Assembly: GCA_002352285.1 (NCBI GenBank)
Contig: DEIC01000011.1
Location: forward strand, 1-64,000
Origin: Alphaproteobacteria bacterium UBA2784
GTDB lineage: Bacteria; Pseudomonadota; Alphaproteobacteria; Micropepsales; Micropepsaceae
Reading direction: 5' to 3'
Length of the DNA: 64,000 nucleotides
Below the pieces are notes generated by a model, which did no database searches, was not told the DNA's origin, and saw nothing but the letters and a program-made list of their open reading frames with translations. Positions 25,127 to 35,275 of the stretch are shown piece by piece (the first letter of the stretch is position 1; every line of letters starts with the position of its first letter). A program made the translations under genes and the position numbers.

Positions 25127-26332
25127 TCACGGCCCGTTCAGCACAAAGCGGCGGCTGCCAGTCAGTGTGCGGTTGCCGATTTTGTCGTCCTGCGTGCCTT
25201 TCAGCACGGCAACGATATCGTCGCGCACGGCAGCAAATTGCCGGTAATATTGATGCCCCTGCATCTCGTCGCCGAAATTGACGGCTTTGGAGACATCAAC
25301 GCTGCGCACCTTGTCGCTGATCGTCGGCATGTTTTCCGGCCCGTCCGTGCCCAGGCGCGGCCCGTTGAACTTCGTATATTTGGAAAGCCGCGAGAGGATC
25401 CAGTCCTCGCGCGTATGATAGACCGTGACGCGTGACGCGATGCGCGGCATCAGCTTGAACTTGTCGCTGTCGCTGAAGGCGTCTTCGTCCTCGTCAGCCG
25501 CCGCCAGAATGATCTCGTCAAAGAAGCCGCGCAGCCGCGCCGCCGCTGGCGTGGATGTTGGCATCGCCGCCATGATGGCGGCCGCCTGCGCCGACTGCTG
25601 GTCCTCGGCAAGGGCGGGCGCAGGCGGCACGATATTGGGCGCATGCATCAGCGCCTGAATGCCATGACGCAGCGCGAAATTTCCCATCGAGTGCGCCACA
25701 AGATGCAGCTTCTGGCGGCACCATTCATCCTCCGGCATGTTGTCCATGTAGCGCAGCAGAATGCGCAGCGTGCGCGCCATGGCATCGCCGGAGCGTTCGG
25801 CATTGGTGCGGTCGTGGATGTAATCGACGACAGGCACCATGATGCCGGACTCGCGGCCTTTGGAAGGCCAGGTGAACGCAAACATGTTCGGACGGAAATC
25901 AGCCGTCGTATAGAACGCGCCGATCATGCCGGCGCGCTCAATCGCCTGCCAGAATGAATTGGCAAAGCCATGCACAAACGCAATGGCGGGGCTGGCGATT
26001 TTTGCCTTGTCGCATTCGCGCATGTGGTCGCGCATTTCGTCAAACATCAGACGGCTGCCGACCTTGGGATTGAAGTCCCTGTCTTTCACTGTCGCCGTCA
26101 GCGTTTCCGGCGCGACGTAAAGCGACTTGTGGTCGGCCTTCACATCCCAGTCGCTGGGGAATTGCCCCTTCCTGGTGATGCGCACAAAGGCCTTGCCGAA
26201 CCGCACCGCCTTGCCGTCGATTGGCCCCAGATCATCGCCGAAATCGGCAATGACGTCGGATCCCTTCGCCTTCAGCAGCGGGTTGCGGTTGGTGGCGAAC
26301 CAGACGGGCACTTCGACGGTTTCATTGGCCAT
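25127..26332 (-). CDS. DUF900-type alpha/beta hydrolase
   Basis: This 401-residue protein belongs to the DUF900 group of alpha/beta hydrolases. It starts with the family-type VPVWFATNRNP, contains IAFVHGFANSFWQAIERA as the oxyanion-turn strand, and has the nucleophile elbow LHLVAHSMGNFALRHG with the Ser in AHSMG. Candidate acid and base residues lie near DEIILAAADEDED and DEMQGHQYY. The substrate is unknown. The ATG at 26332 follows AGGAG. It diverges from an epoxide-hydrolase-fold gene, with a perfect 16-bp palindrome in between. Confidence 0.86.
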   Translation of the reverse strand: MANETVEVPVWFATNRNPLLKAKGSDVIADFGDDLGPIDGKAVRFGKAFVRITRKGQFPSDWDVKADHKSLYVAPETLTATVKDRDFNPKVGSRLMFDEMRDHMRECDKAKIASPAIAFVHGFANSFWQAIERAGMIGAFYTTADFRPNMFAFTWPSKGRESGIMVPVVDYIHDRTNAERSGDAMARTLRILLRYMDNMPEDEWCRQKLHLVAHSMGNFALRHGIQALMHAPNIVPPAPALAEDQQSAQAAAIMAAMPTSTPAAARLRGFFDEIILAAADEDEDAFSDSDKFKLMPRIASRVTVYHTREDWILSRLSKYTKFNGPRLGTDGPENMPTISDKVRSVDVSKAVNFGDEMQGHQYYRQFAAVRDDIVAVLKGTQDDKIGNRTLTGSRRFVLNGP

Positions 26333-26454
26333 GGCGTGCTCCTGTGCAAGCGGCAACTATGGCGAGCGCGGGGGAAGTCCGCAACTCTTGAGTGTGCAGC
26401 GCAACATGCGCCAGCGCCGACACACCTTCCATTGGCGCAGCCATGCGAGAAAAA

Positions 26455-26470
26455 TGTAGCATATGCTACA
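26455..26470. promoter_or_regulatory. Perfect 16-bp palindrome in a divergent promoter region
   Basis: TGTAGCATATGCTACA is fully self-complementary and lies 67 bp before the start at 26537 and 123 bp before the divergent start at 26332. Such compact symmetric sites are typical of dimeric repressors (MarR, GntR or HTH-type). The cognate regulator is not encoded beside it. Confidence 0.55.
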
Positions 26471-26536
26471 GAAGTGGCTTACGCTCATGTGTCGAACGCA
26501 ATCGGCCTGACCGGCCAAATGCAGGGAAACTTGAAG

Positions 26537-26911
26537 ATGTCGGCTCAAACCCCAACGGCTACCGTCAAAGCGTTCCTCGCCGCGATGGAAAAAAAGGACT
26601 ACGCGCGCGGCTTGCAGAATGTCGCAGAGGATTGCGAGTACACAAACATGCCAGCAGGAATGGGCACAGTGCGGGGGCATGCCGGCATACGTCAGGTGCT
26701 TGAGCCGTTCTTTGGCCCGACGCTCGAGAACGAGTTTGTCATTCTGCGCGAGAGTACAACTGGCCCCATTGTCTTCATGGAGCGGCGGGACCGCCATCGC
26801 CTCAAGGATCGGTGGGTCGAGTTGCCGGTGACGGGTGTCTTTGAAGTGCACGGCGGCAAGATTACGGTCTGGCGCGACTATTTTGATATCCAGACCCTCT
26901 TTGCGGCTTGA
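26537..26911 (+). CDS. SnoaL/limonene-1,2-epoxide hydrolase-fold protein
   Basis: This 124-residue protein has the NTF2-like LEH fold: VKAFLAAMEKKDYARGL, the Asn/Met-rich CEYTNMPAGMGTVRGHAGIRQVLEPFFG, and MERRDRHRLKDRWVELPVTGVFEVHGGKITVWRDYFD, which contains the Arg and Asp residues of the LEH catalytic Asp-Arg-Asp set. Members either hydrolyse epoxides or bind polyketide-like ligands; the substrate here is unknown. The ATG at 26537 is chosen with AGGGA 9 nt upstream; an ATG six codons earlier is in frame. The palindrome upstream suggests induced expression. Confidence 0.85.
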   Translation: MSAQTPTATVKAFLAAMEKKDYARGLQNVAEDCEYTNMPAGMGTVRGHAGIRQVLEPFFGPTLENEFVILRESTTGPIVFMERRDRHRLKDRWVELPVTGVFEVHGGKITVWRDYFDIQTLFAA

Positions 26912-26964
26912 CCGGAACTTGCAAGCGGCCGCGCCACACGCTGACGCCGCCGATTCGACCAGAC

Positions 26965-26994
26965 AAAAAGGCCCGGGGTCGCCCCCGGGCCTTT
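26965..26994 (-). terminator. Terminator of the groESL operon
   Basis: AAAGGCCCGGGG (26967-26978) and CCCCGGGCCTTT (26983-26994) are perfect 12-bp arms. On the minus strand the stem is followed by TTTTTGT, 26 bp behind the groEL stop. On the plus strand it could also stop transcripts of the epoxide-hydrolase-fold gene. Confidence 0.85.
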
Positions 26995-27019
26995 GCCGTT
27001 TCGCGTGAGAGCGAAGGAC

Positions 27020-29024
<2,005 letters not shown>

Positions 29025-29070
29025 GTCAGCTCTCCGGATTGTGTTGTATTTCAATGGGTTAGATATGTCG

Positions 29071-29097
29071 TTAGCACTCACCGATGGCGAGTGATAA
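29071..29097 (-). promoter_or_regulatory. CIRCE element (HrcA operator) of groESL
   Basis: TTAGCACTC (29071-29079), 9-bp spacer, GAGTGATAA (29089-29097) matches the CIRCE consensus TTAGCACTC-N9-GAGTGCTAA with one mismatch. It sits between the groES start at 29024 and repeat B1. HrcA is known to repress groESL through this site. No further gene is seen in the 330-bp region 29025-29354. Confidence 0.95.
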
Positions 29098-29170
29098 CGC
29101 CCGCGCGGCATGTAGGCGCTTGGGCGGACAACGTCAATGGGGTGGAAGAGGGATTCTGTGCAGAAGTCCG

Positions 29171-29313
29171 ACCTCCTCCGCCTTCGCGGGGGAGGTCGCG
29201 AGCGATTGCGAGCGGGTGGGGGATTCCGACGCCGGACAAAGGCCCCCACCCGGATTTGGGTTCGCGCCGCTCACCCAAACCCGACCTCCCCCGCAACGAG
29301 TTGCGGAGGAGGT
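29171..29313. repeat. Composite palindromic repeat, family B, copy 1
   Basis: ACCTCCTCCGC at the left pairs with GCGGAGGAGGT at the right. Two inner hairpin halves are separated by a short spacer between GGGTGGGGG and CCCCCACCC. The right inner stem is GGATTTGGGT...ACCCAAACCC, differing from the stems in other copies. It lies 41 bp behind the stop of the D-threonine aldolase-like gene. Confidence 0.85.
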
Positions 29314-29354
29314 CGAAGTATGGAGTTCGTATCAGGGATCCCGAAAGCCCCCCC

Positions 29355-30494
29355 CTACGCCCCGCGCCCCCGCGCCTCAATCGGCCAAAGGGCGACCAGC
29401 CGATCCCCCTCGACCACGTGGAAAACGTCATAAAGATTGACGGTCGGGTCGCAATGCGGCGGGTGGCAGAGGATTTTGGCCCCATGCGAAAGCGCAGCGC
29501 CCGGCGGCAGGATGACGCCGCCCTGTTCGTCGCCGAAGAAGAAATATTTTGAGCCCTCCGGCGCGCCAGATGCGATCACCGGCGCCCCCGCCTCGGTCGC
29601 AAAGGCTTTCAGGCCCGCATCCGTTGTCACAAGCCCGGGTACATTGGCGCTGATGACGCTTGTCATCACCTGCATCGCCGCTTCAAAGGGCGGGCGCGCG
29701 CCGCTCTTCGTCCAGACCTCGGCATATTGGCGGTCCATCACCGCGTACGAGCCCGCCTGCAATTCAGTGAACACGCGCGCCTCGCCATCAATGTCGAACG
29801 TGCCGGTGCCGCCGCCAGAGACGATCTCGGCCAACAGACCCTGCACCGCCAGCCGGTCGCGCACTTCACGCAAGAGGCCAAGCGACGCCAGCGACTTTTC
29901 GCGCCGCTCAGCCTGATCCTCAATGTGCTGCACCTGACCGGCATAGCCCTGCAGCCCGCGCCAGATCAGGTTTGCGTCATTGGCAATCTGCGCCGAAAGC
30001 GCCACTGCGCCATCGGGTGATGCGCCGGTGCGCGACAAGCCGACATTCACATCGACCAGCACATTCACCTTCACGCCCGCTTTGGCGGCAGCCGCAGACA
30101 GGGCACGCGCGACTTCAGGATGATCGACGACCGCCATTGTATCGGGCGTACGCTTCATCAGCGCACAAAGCCGCTCATGGCCGCGTGGCGTCACGACAGG
30201 CGAGGTGATGAGCAGCCCCCGGATTCCTTCATCGGCCAGCACCTCGGCCTCGCCCAGCTTGGCCACGCACACGCCCAGTGCGCCATGGGCAATCTGGCGG
30301 CGGGCGATCTCGGCGCATTTATGCGTCTTGGCATGCGGGCGCAGCTTCATGCCCGCTGCCTTGGCCGCCTTGGCCATGGCGGCGAGATTGCGCTCCAGCG
30401 CATCAAGCTCAATGACGAGCGCAGGTGTCTCGATCAGGTCGCGTCCGCCCGCTACCCCGATCAGCGCTGCATTGGGAAATCCGGTCTTTGTCAT
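29355..30494 (-). CDS. D-threonine aldolase / D-serine dehydratase-like PLP enzyme
   Basis: This 379-residue fold-type III PLP enzyme has the pattern LRPHAKTHKCAEIARRQ with the PLP Lys in HAKTHK, IEIVSGGGTGTFD as the phosphate-binding loop, and a C-terminal metal-binding stretch HPPHCDPTVN. These are shared by the DSD1/D-threonine aldolase family, which uses PLP plus a divalent metal on D-hydroxyamino acids. Which of the two reactions applies cannot be decided from sequence. It stands alone, followed by repeat B1. Confidence 0.88.
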   Translation of the reverse strand: MTKTGFPNAALIGVAGGRDLIETPALVIELDALERNLAAMAKAAKAAGMKLRPHAKTHKCAEIARRQIAHGALGVCVAKLGEAEVLADEGIRGLLITSPVVTPRGHERLCALMKRTPDTMAVVDHPEVARALSAAAAKAGVKVNVLVDVNVGLSRTGASPDGAVALSAQIANDANLIWRGLQGYAGQVQHIEDQAERREKSLASLGLLREVRDRLAVQGLLAEIVSGGGTGTFDIDGEARVFTELQAGSYAVMDRQYAEVWTKSGARPPFEAAMQVMTSVISANVPGLVTTDAGLKAFATEAGAPVIASGAPEGSKYFFFGDEQGGVILPPGAALSHGAKILCHPPHCDPTVNLYDVFHVVEGDRLVALWPIEARGRGA

Positions 30495-30544
30495 GATCTA
30501 ACGATTGCGGGAAAGCGCGTTCCACAGCAAGCTCAAACCTCGAC

Positions 30545-31582
30545 ATGAACCGGCAGGCGCTCATGGCCAGCACAGCAGACATTTTTGATCGCAGCGCCCC
30601 CAAACCGGCTTGGGCGCTGTGGTGGATCGCGGCCATGGCGGTGGCCATCGTGGCGGTGACGACGGCGCCGCTGGCCGCCTATGTGGTGCTGATCGCGCTG
30701 TTCGGCCTGCCGCATGTGCTGACCGAACTGCGCTATTGCGACGAGCGGTTCTCGCCCCGGATCGATGTGCGCCTCATCTGGGCGATGGGGCTGGTTGTCG
30801 GGCTGATTGCGCTGGGCCGCATGGCCGTGCCCCTGGGCTATATGCCTGCCAGTCTCACCATGCCGGTGGAACTGACGCTAGGAGCGATCCTTGCGGCGAT
30901 TGCGCTTGTTGCCATGCGCCGGATGCGCGTGCTGGGCGCGCTGATTGCACTCGCACTCGGGCTGGGCGCGTATTTTGCGCCGCTCTCAACCTTTCTGGTG
31001 GTGGCGTGGGTGCATAATCTGACGCCCTTGGGCTTCATTGCCGAGATCACGGATGGGCCAGAGCGACGCCGCCTGCTGGGCGCGCTCACCATTCCCTTCT
31101 TCATCATGCCTGCGCTGATTGCGGCGGGTGGTCTCCTCTGGGTGCCGCAATTCTTCGCGCCCGCGCTCGATCACTTCACGACGCTGTTTGGTGCGGGAAC
31201 GTCGGTCCTGATGTCATTCCTGCCGCCGGGCATGGACCGCGCCGCCGCCGTGCCGCTGTTTCAGGCCGCCGTGTTCTCGCAGGTGATGCACTATTTTGCG
31301 GTCATCCTCTTCATGCCGTGGCTGTTGAAGGAAAAGGGTGGCGCAACCGGCAAGCCGGTCGTGCCCTGGCCGCGCTGGCCGGTCTATTTCGTGGCGGTCG
31401 GCATCGCTTCCCTGTTCAGCTTCGGATTCTATGCGATTGCCTATACGGATGCGCGCGCGGCCTATGGCGCGGCGGCCGCTGTGCATACATGGATCGAACT
31501 GCCGCTGTTCCTATTGGCGTTGGGCTATGCGCTCAATCCAGCGCGCGCATCAGGAAGCCTGCGCCGACCGACGCCGCATTGA
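30545..31582 (+). CDS. Polytopic membrane protein, possibly Brp/Blh-like
   Basis: This 345-residue protein has about nine to ten membrane helices. Conserved-looking polar positions sit in otherwise hydrophobic helices: FGLPHVLTELRYCDER near residue 55, VHNLTPLGF, MHYFAVILFMP and VHTWIELPLF. The PH-x5-9-D and repeated membrane His pattern recalls Brp/Blh beta-carotene dioxygenases, whose iron is held by four His, but no full signature is met, so this is only a suggestion. No carotenoid genes are in the window. Its 3' end overlaps a convergent gene by 50 bp. Confidence 0.6.
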   Translation: MNRQALMASTADIFDRSAPKPAWALWWIAAMAVAIVAVTTAPLAAYVVLIALFGLPHVLTELRYCDERFSPRIDVRLIWAMGLVVGLIALGRMAVPLGYMPASLTMPVELTLGAILAAIALVAMRRMRVLGALIALALGLGAYFAPLSTFLVVAWVHNLTPLGFIAEITDGPERRRLLGALTIPFFIMPALIAAGGLLWVPQFFAPALDHFTTLFGAGTSVLMSFLPPGMDRAAAVPLFQAAVFSQVMHYFAVILFMPWLLKEKGGATGKPVVPWPRWPVYFVAVGIASLFSFGFYAIAYTDARAAYGAAAAVHTWIELPLFLLALGYALNPARASGSLRRPTPH

Positions 31583-31874
31583 CGAGAAGCGAGATCAGGA
31601 ATGCCCGCCACCACGAAACGAATGTGGCAAGGCGATAGACCAGCATTTCGCCCAGCACGGCATAGGCCTCAACCACGCCATAGGACCAAAGCTTGAGGTG
31701 CGGCCACAGCGCATAGAAGGCGGGCCAGACGACGGGGTGGGTGATTGCACTCCCCAGCATGGCGGCGATCATCGCCCGCTCGCGCGACGCGCCGAACAAG
31801 GGGGCGAGCAGGAAGGCAACAAACCCCTCCACCCCCAGCGTCAGACCGAAAGCAATCAATTGCTCAAGCGACAT
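31533..31874 (-). CDS. Small membrane protein
   Basis: This roughly 113-residue protein has three to four hydrophobic helices (LIAFGLTLGVEGFVAFLLAPLF, MIAAMLGSAITHPVVWPAFY, SWWRAFLISLLVNAASVGAGF), with a His-Pro break in helix two. I recognise no family. The ATG at 31874 is preferred; a slightly longer start at 31898 would overlap the divergent deacetylase-like gene. The stop lies inside the last 50 bases of the upstream-facing membrane protein, an unusually long antisense overlap for real genes. Both frames nevertheless look coding by residue composition and helix pattern. Confidence 0.6.
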   Translation of the reverse strand: MSLEQLIAFGLTLGVEGFVAFLLAPLFGASRERAMIAAMLGSAITHPVVWPAFYALWPHLKLWSYGVVEAYAVLGEMLVYRLATFVSWWRAFLISLLVNAASVGAGFLMRALD

Positions 31875-31896
31875 GGCTCGTCCATGATCCAGCATC

Positions 31897-32931
31897 ATGA
31901 AAATCTTCTACACCACTGCCCATCATCATCACGACCCGCTTTTCGAGTTCGAGGGTGGCCGCTTCATCCCCGCCCATGAACGCGCCAGCCGTGGCGAGAT
32001 CATCAAGGCGGCGCTGACATCGCGCAAGCTCGGCAATCTCGCTTTGCCGCGCCATTTCGGCAATGAGCCGATCCTGCGCATCCACTCGCCCGAGTATGTG
32101 GACTTTATGGCCTCTGCCTTCACCCGCTGGCAGGAACGCCATGGAAAGGATGCACCCCCCGCCTTCCCCAGCGTATGGCCGGGCCGCTCGCTGCGCCCGC
32201 GCGTGCATACCGATGGTGAAGCGGTCCTGGGTCACTACACCTTTGATATGGGCACGCCCATTCTGGCGGGCACATTCAATGCGGCGCGCGCCGCCATCGA
32301 TGTCGCGTTGTCGGCAGCGCACGATGTGCTGTCGGGGGCGCGGGTGTCCTTCGCCCTCACACGCCCGCCCGGCCATCACGCGGCGGGCGATCTTTATGGC
32401 GGCTATTGCTTCTTCAACAATGCGGCGCTTGCCGCCCAGATGCTGACGGATGCGCGTCGCCGCGTGGCCGTTCTTGATGTGGACATGCATCACGGCAACG
32501 GCACGCAGACGATTTTCTATGAGCGCGCCGATGTGCTGACCGTGTCGCTGCATGGCGACCCGGCGCACGTCTATCCGTATTTCCTCGGCAACGCCGACGA
32601 GACGGGAAGCGGCGCAGGCGAGGGCTTCAATCTCAATCTGCCGCTCGCCCCGAAAACGGACTGGAGCGACTACGGTGCGGCCCTCGATCAGGCGATTGCG
32701 CGCATCCGCAACTTTGGTGCTGACACGCTGGTGTTGCCGCTGGGCGTTGATACGGTCACAGGCGATCCCACCGGCGCCTTCCGGCTGGAGGGTGACGACT
32801 TCCTGCGGCTGGGCGAAAAGATCGGCGCGCTCGGCCTGCCCGTCGTCATTACGATGGAGGGCGGCTATCGCCTCGACGTGCTGGGCCAGAATGTTGCCGA
32901 TGTGGTGGATGGCATCCGCCAGAAGCTGTGA
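31897..32931 (+). CDS. Histone-deacetylase-family amidohydrolase (acetylpolyamine type)
   Basis: This 344-residue zinc amidohydrolase carries all class features: the His pair in TRPPGHHAAGD, VLDVDMHHGNGTQTIFY with the zinc Asp and His, TVSLHGDP, and MEGGYRLDVLG near the C-terminus. The insertion and length fit acetylpolyamine amidohydrolases and AcuC-like proteins. Its likely role is deacetylation of acetylated polyamines or lysine side chains in the cytoplasm. It is divergent from the small membrane protein, with starts only 22 bp apart. It stands beside secreted-protein genes of unknown function, so context gives no more. Confidence 0.9.
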   Translation: MKIFYTTAHHHHDPLFEFEGGRFIPAHERASRGEIIKAALTSRKLGNLALPRHFGNEPILRIHSPEYVDFMASAFTRWQERHGKDAPPAFPSVWPGRSLRPRVHTDGEAVLGHYTFDMGTPILAGTFNAARAAIDVALSAAHDVLSGARVSFALTRPPGHHAAGDLYGGYCFFNNAALAAQMLTDARRRVAVLDVDMHHGNGTQTIFYERADVLTVSLHGDPAHVYPYFLGNADETGSGAGEGFNLNLPLAPKTDWSDYGAALDQAIARIRNFGADTLVLPLGVDTVTGDPTGAFRLEGDDFLRLGEKIGALGLPVVITMEGGYRLDVLGQNVADVVDGIRQKL

Positions 32932-32934
32932 GGC

Positions 32935-33366
32935 TTACGGGCAGCGCCGGAAAATTTGGGCGGCCCCGCCATCAAGCGGCGCCAGCCGGAAGAGATTTTC
33001 GTTTTCCATCGTTACTTCATCGCGCCGCCCCGGCCGCGTCATCACCACGCGGCCATCTTCGCTGGCAATCGAGACGATGAAAGGGCCGTCGAGCGCACGT
33101 CCGCCGCTGGCGCTGCGCCGCGTGACAGTCATGCGGATGAGATCGCGCGACGCCCGCTCGATCTCCACCAGATGACCACCAGCTGAAAGCACGGTGTCAA
33201 CAGGGGCGCACGAAACGTCGCCCGGAATGTCTGCCGGATCTGCGCGCCACTTTCCGGCATAGGATTGCGTATCAAGCGGATCGAAGGCGAAGGCTGGCAC
33301 CGCAACCGCCGCAAAAAGAAAAAGGGCAGCGCCGGACGCAATGCCCGTGCGCTGCCCCTTTTTCAT
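32935..33366 (-). CDS. Small secreted protein of unknown function
   Basis: The 143-residue precursor has a signal peptide (TGIASGAALFLFAAVAVPAF, cleavage near AFA-FDP). The mature domain starts SYAGKWRADPADIPGD, a pattern like small beta-barrel lipocalins (GKW near the N-terminus). It contains two Cys, at SCAPVD and at the end (FRRCP), likely forming a disulfide. I recognise no family. The first codons contain a terminator-like hairpin, described separately. Its start is 11 bp from the stop of the next upstream secreted-protein gene. Confidence 0.72.
   Translation of the reverse strand: MKKGQRTGIASGAALFLFAAVAVPAFAFDPLDTQSYAGKWRADPADIPGDVSCAPVDTVLSAGGHLVEIERASRDLIRMTVTRRSASGGRALDGPFIVSIASEDGRVVMTRPGRRDEVTMENENLFRLAPLDGGAAQIFRRCP
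33319..33363 (-). terminator. Terminator-like hairpin inside the first codons of a secreted-protein gene
   Basis: On the minus strand GGGCAGCG (33357-33350) pairs with CGCTGCCC (33331-33324), and a TTTTTCTTTTT run follows, with A-rich sequence on the other side. It begins 15 bp behind the stop of the gene at 33378-33665 and lies inside codons 2-16 of the next gene. It may end the upstream transcript or attenuate the downstream one. Confidence 0.5.
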
Positions 33367-33377
33367 TGCAGGACTGC

Positions 33378-33665
33378 TCAGCCGCCGAACATCGCGTTGC
33401 AGGCCGACATCGTGGCCGCATCAACTTCGCCGACCGTCATGCCCTTGAGGCCTTCAACGACCGCCGGGATTTCGTTGTCGGGCAGGCCCTCGGCCTTAAG
33501 CTCTGCAACGAAGGCGGCTTCGGCAGCAGCGGCCTTTTCGGCATCGCCGCTGGAATTGAAAGCCATCAGGCACGTGCCGGCGTCAACTTCCTGCGCAAGC
33601 GCGAACGGCGCTGAAAGCGTGGCAGCAACAAGACCGGCAGCAAGAACCGAAAGCGGACGAAACAT
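33378..33665 (-). CDS. Small secreted two-cysteine protein
   Basis: The 95-residue precursor has a signal peptide (LSVLAAGLVAATLSAPFALA) and a mature helical domain of about 70 residues. The domain has two cysteines (TCLMAF near its start, SACNAMF near its end) spaced to form a single bridge that ties N- and C-terminal helices. Helices such as DAEKAAAAEAAFVAELKAEG suggest a small helical bundle. No family is recognised. It lies immediately upstream of another secreted-protein gene, and a terminator-like hairpin overlaps their junction. Confidence 0.7.
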   Translation of the reverse strand: MFRPLSVLAAGLVAATLSAPFALAQEVDAGTCLMAFNSSGDAEKAAAAEAAFVAELKAEGLPDNEIPAVVEGLKGMTVGEVDAATMSACNAMFGG

Positions 33666-33879
33666 GTGTGGACCCTTCCTTTGGTAAGCCAGACCCGGAC
33701 CACCCAGGCGAAAGCGGGTGGCCAGACGCTGACATCATCATGGCACATAAGCTGCGCGGGCTGAACCGGGCCTGAACAGGTCCGGCGTCATTTTGGAGGT
33801 TTGTCACAAGGACCGTCCCATGGCACGAATCGCGCGGTTGGCCCGTTCCGGGCAATCCGATTGGTCCTTTGGGGGAAAG

Positions 33880-34434
33880 ATGAACAAGTTTCTGAATGTG
33901 CTTCTGGGGGCGGGCCTGGCCGCGCTGGCTATTGCCGCGCCTGCCGCCGCCGATGAGGGTAACTGCAACGCCTCGGCTTCAACCGCCTGGACGCAAGCGG
34001 GTACGGGCTATGGGATCGAAGCCTTCTCGCATGGCAAGACGTGCCGTGACGCAGTGATCGGACTTTACGTCACTGCACCCGACGGCGTCGTCGTCTTTGT
34101 CGAGGCGTTCCCTGCCATGCAGATGATGCTGACAGTCAGCGTGCAGAACGCGGACGAGATGAGCAAAGCGCTGGCCGAATGGATCACGCAGGAGGGCGCA
34201 ACGCTCAAAATGACATCTGATCTTCCCGAATGGGCGCCTGGCCAGGAATTGCCCATGCTGGGCGACTTCGCCTTCATGCCTGCCGAGGCCTACGACGCTG
34301 AGTCCTACAATGTCGTGCGTGCCGAGAACCGTCCGCTGCTCTGCTATGTGCAGGGGATGGAAAGCATGATGTGCCAGGTGCTCGCGACCGAAGGCTATGT
34401 CTATCCCATCGGGGTTCAGACTTTCCCGGGATGA
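33880..34434 (+). CDS. Secreted four-cysteine protein, paralogue 1 of 3
   Basis: The 184-residue precursor (signal peptide VLLGAGLAALAIAAPAAA) belongs to a small family unique to this window. Its sister at 61810-62364 is also 184 residues and shares LPEW-x2-G-x-E, GDFAF-x-P, CY-x-QGMES and the C-terminal GVQTFPG. Four cysteines are conserved: NCNAS, TCRDA, LLCYV and MMCQV, so two disulfides are likely. No known family or activity is recognised. GGGGGAAAG just upstream selects the ATG at 33880. Its stop overlaps the following GNAT acetyltransferase start (ATGA), so they are cotranscribed. Confidence 0.75.
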   Translation: MNKFLNVLLGAGLAALAIAAPAAADEGNCNASASTAWTQAGTGYGIEAFSHGKTCRDAVIGLYVTAPDGVVVFVEAFPAMQMMLTVSVQNADEMSKALAEWITQEGATLKMTSDLPEWAPGQELPMLGDFAFMPAEAYDAESYNVVRAENRPLLCYVQGMESMMCQVLATEGYVYPIGVQTFPG

Positions 34435-35048
34435 GTGCGCCACCCAAGACGGTGCTGACGGCAACACCGGCGGAGGAAGATTCCATCCGCCATGCCGTCC
34501 GACATGCTGATGTCAGCCTGCTGGGGCCGGGCCGTGTGATCGCAAATGCGGCGCATGTTCCGGCCCTTGTGCCTTTTCTGTCTGATCCCGCCGTCTCTGG
34601 CCCGATCTATGATCTGCCGCGCCCGGTCAATGCCGACACCGTGGCGCAATGGGTTGCGGCCTGCGAGGCGGAGCGCCAGCGCGGCGAGGGGCTTCTCGTG
34701 CTCACCATGTTTGACGGCGAGGTAGGCGGCTATTCCAAATTCACGCTCTGGCCGGATCGCGCATCGGGCGAGCTGGGCGGCGCGATGGCAGCGCATCTGC
34801 AGGGGCAGGGCGCAGGCATGCTGGGCATGATGGCCGGATTTGATTTTCTGTTCGATGTGCTGGGCGTGCGCCTCGTCGGCCTGACAGCAGCGCTCGACAA
34901 TCACCGCTCGGCCCGCAACATCGACAAGGCAGGGTTCATGCGGATGGGCGAACGCGAGGCCGTGCGCGCCGATGGCACAATCCGCCGCTCGATCTATTGG
35001 GAAATGACACGTGACAACTGGCACCGCCTGCGGCGGGGCGGAGTGTGA
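34431..35048 (+). CDS. GNAT family N-acetyltransferase
   Basis: This 205-residue GNAT protein has the beta4-alpha3 acetyl-CoA region LVGLTAALDNHRSARNIDKAGFMRMGE, resembling the RimJ/RimL branch that acetylates N-terminal amines or small molecules. Upstream strands are GGYSKFTLW and LGGAMAAHLQGQG. The ATG at 34431 overlaps the previous stop in an ATGA, so it is translationally coupled to the secreted four-cysteine protein, an unexpected partner for a cytoplasmic enzyme. The substrate is unknown. Repeat B2 begins 27 bp behind its stop. Confidence 0.85.
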   Translation: MSAPPKTVLTATPAEEDSIRHAVRHADVSLLGPGRVIANAAHVPALVPFLSDPAVSGPIYDLPRPVNADTVAQWVAACEAERQRGEGLLVLTMFDGEVGGYSKFTLWPDRASGELGGAMAAHLQGQGAGMLGMMAGFDFLFDVLGVRLVGLTAALDNHRSARNIDKAGFMRMGEREAVRADGTIRRSIYWEMTRDNWHRLRRGGV

Positions 35049-35075
35049 GAGGGCTGCGGCTTGCAGTATTCTTCC

Positions 35076-35223
35076 GCCTCCGCCCGCAACTTGTTGCGGG
35101 GGTGAGCGAAGCGCAAGGCGATGCGATTGCATCGCGGGTGGGGGGAATCGATGGCAAAGGAGTGCCCCCACCCGGATCGCAAGTGCGATCCGACCTCCCC
35201 CGCAAGAAGATTGCGGAGGAGGT
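35076..35223. repeat. Composite palindromic repeat, family B, copy 2
   Basis: GCCTCCGC at the left and GCGGAGGAGGT at the right frame two inner hairpin halves. The left half holds GCGATGCGATTGCATCGC and the right half GGATCGCAAGTGCGATCC; they are joined through GGGTGGGGGG and CCCCCACCC. It lies between the acetyltransferase stop and the cinA-like start. Confidence 0.88.
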
Positions 35224-35275
35224 TGAAGAAGAGTCCCTCTTGCCGCCATCGCCACCACCCGCAACACTTAACCCC

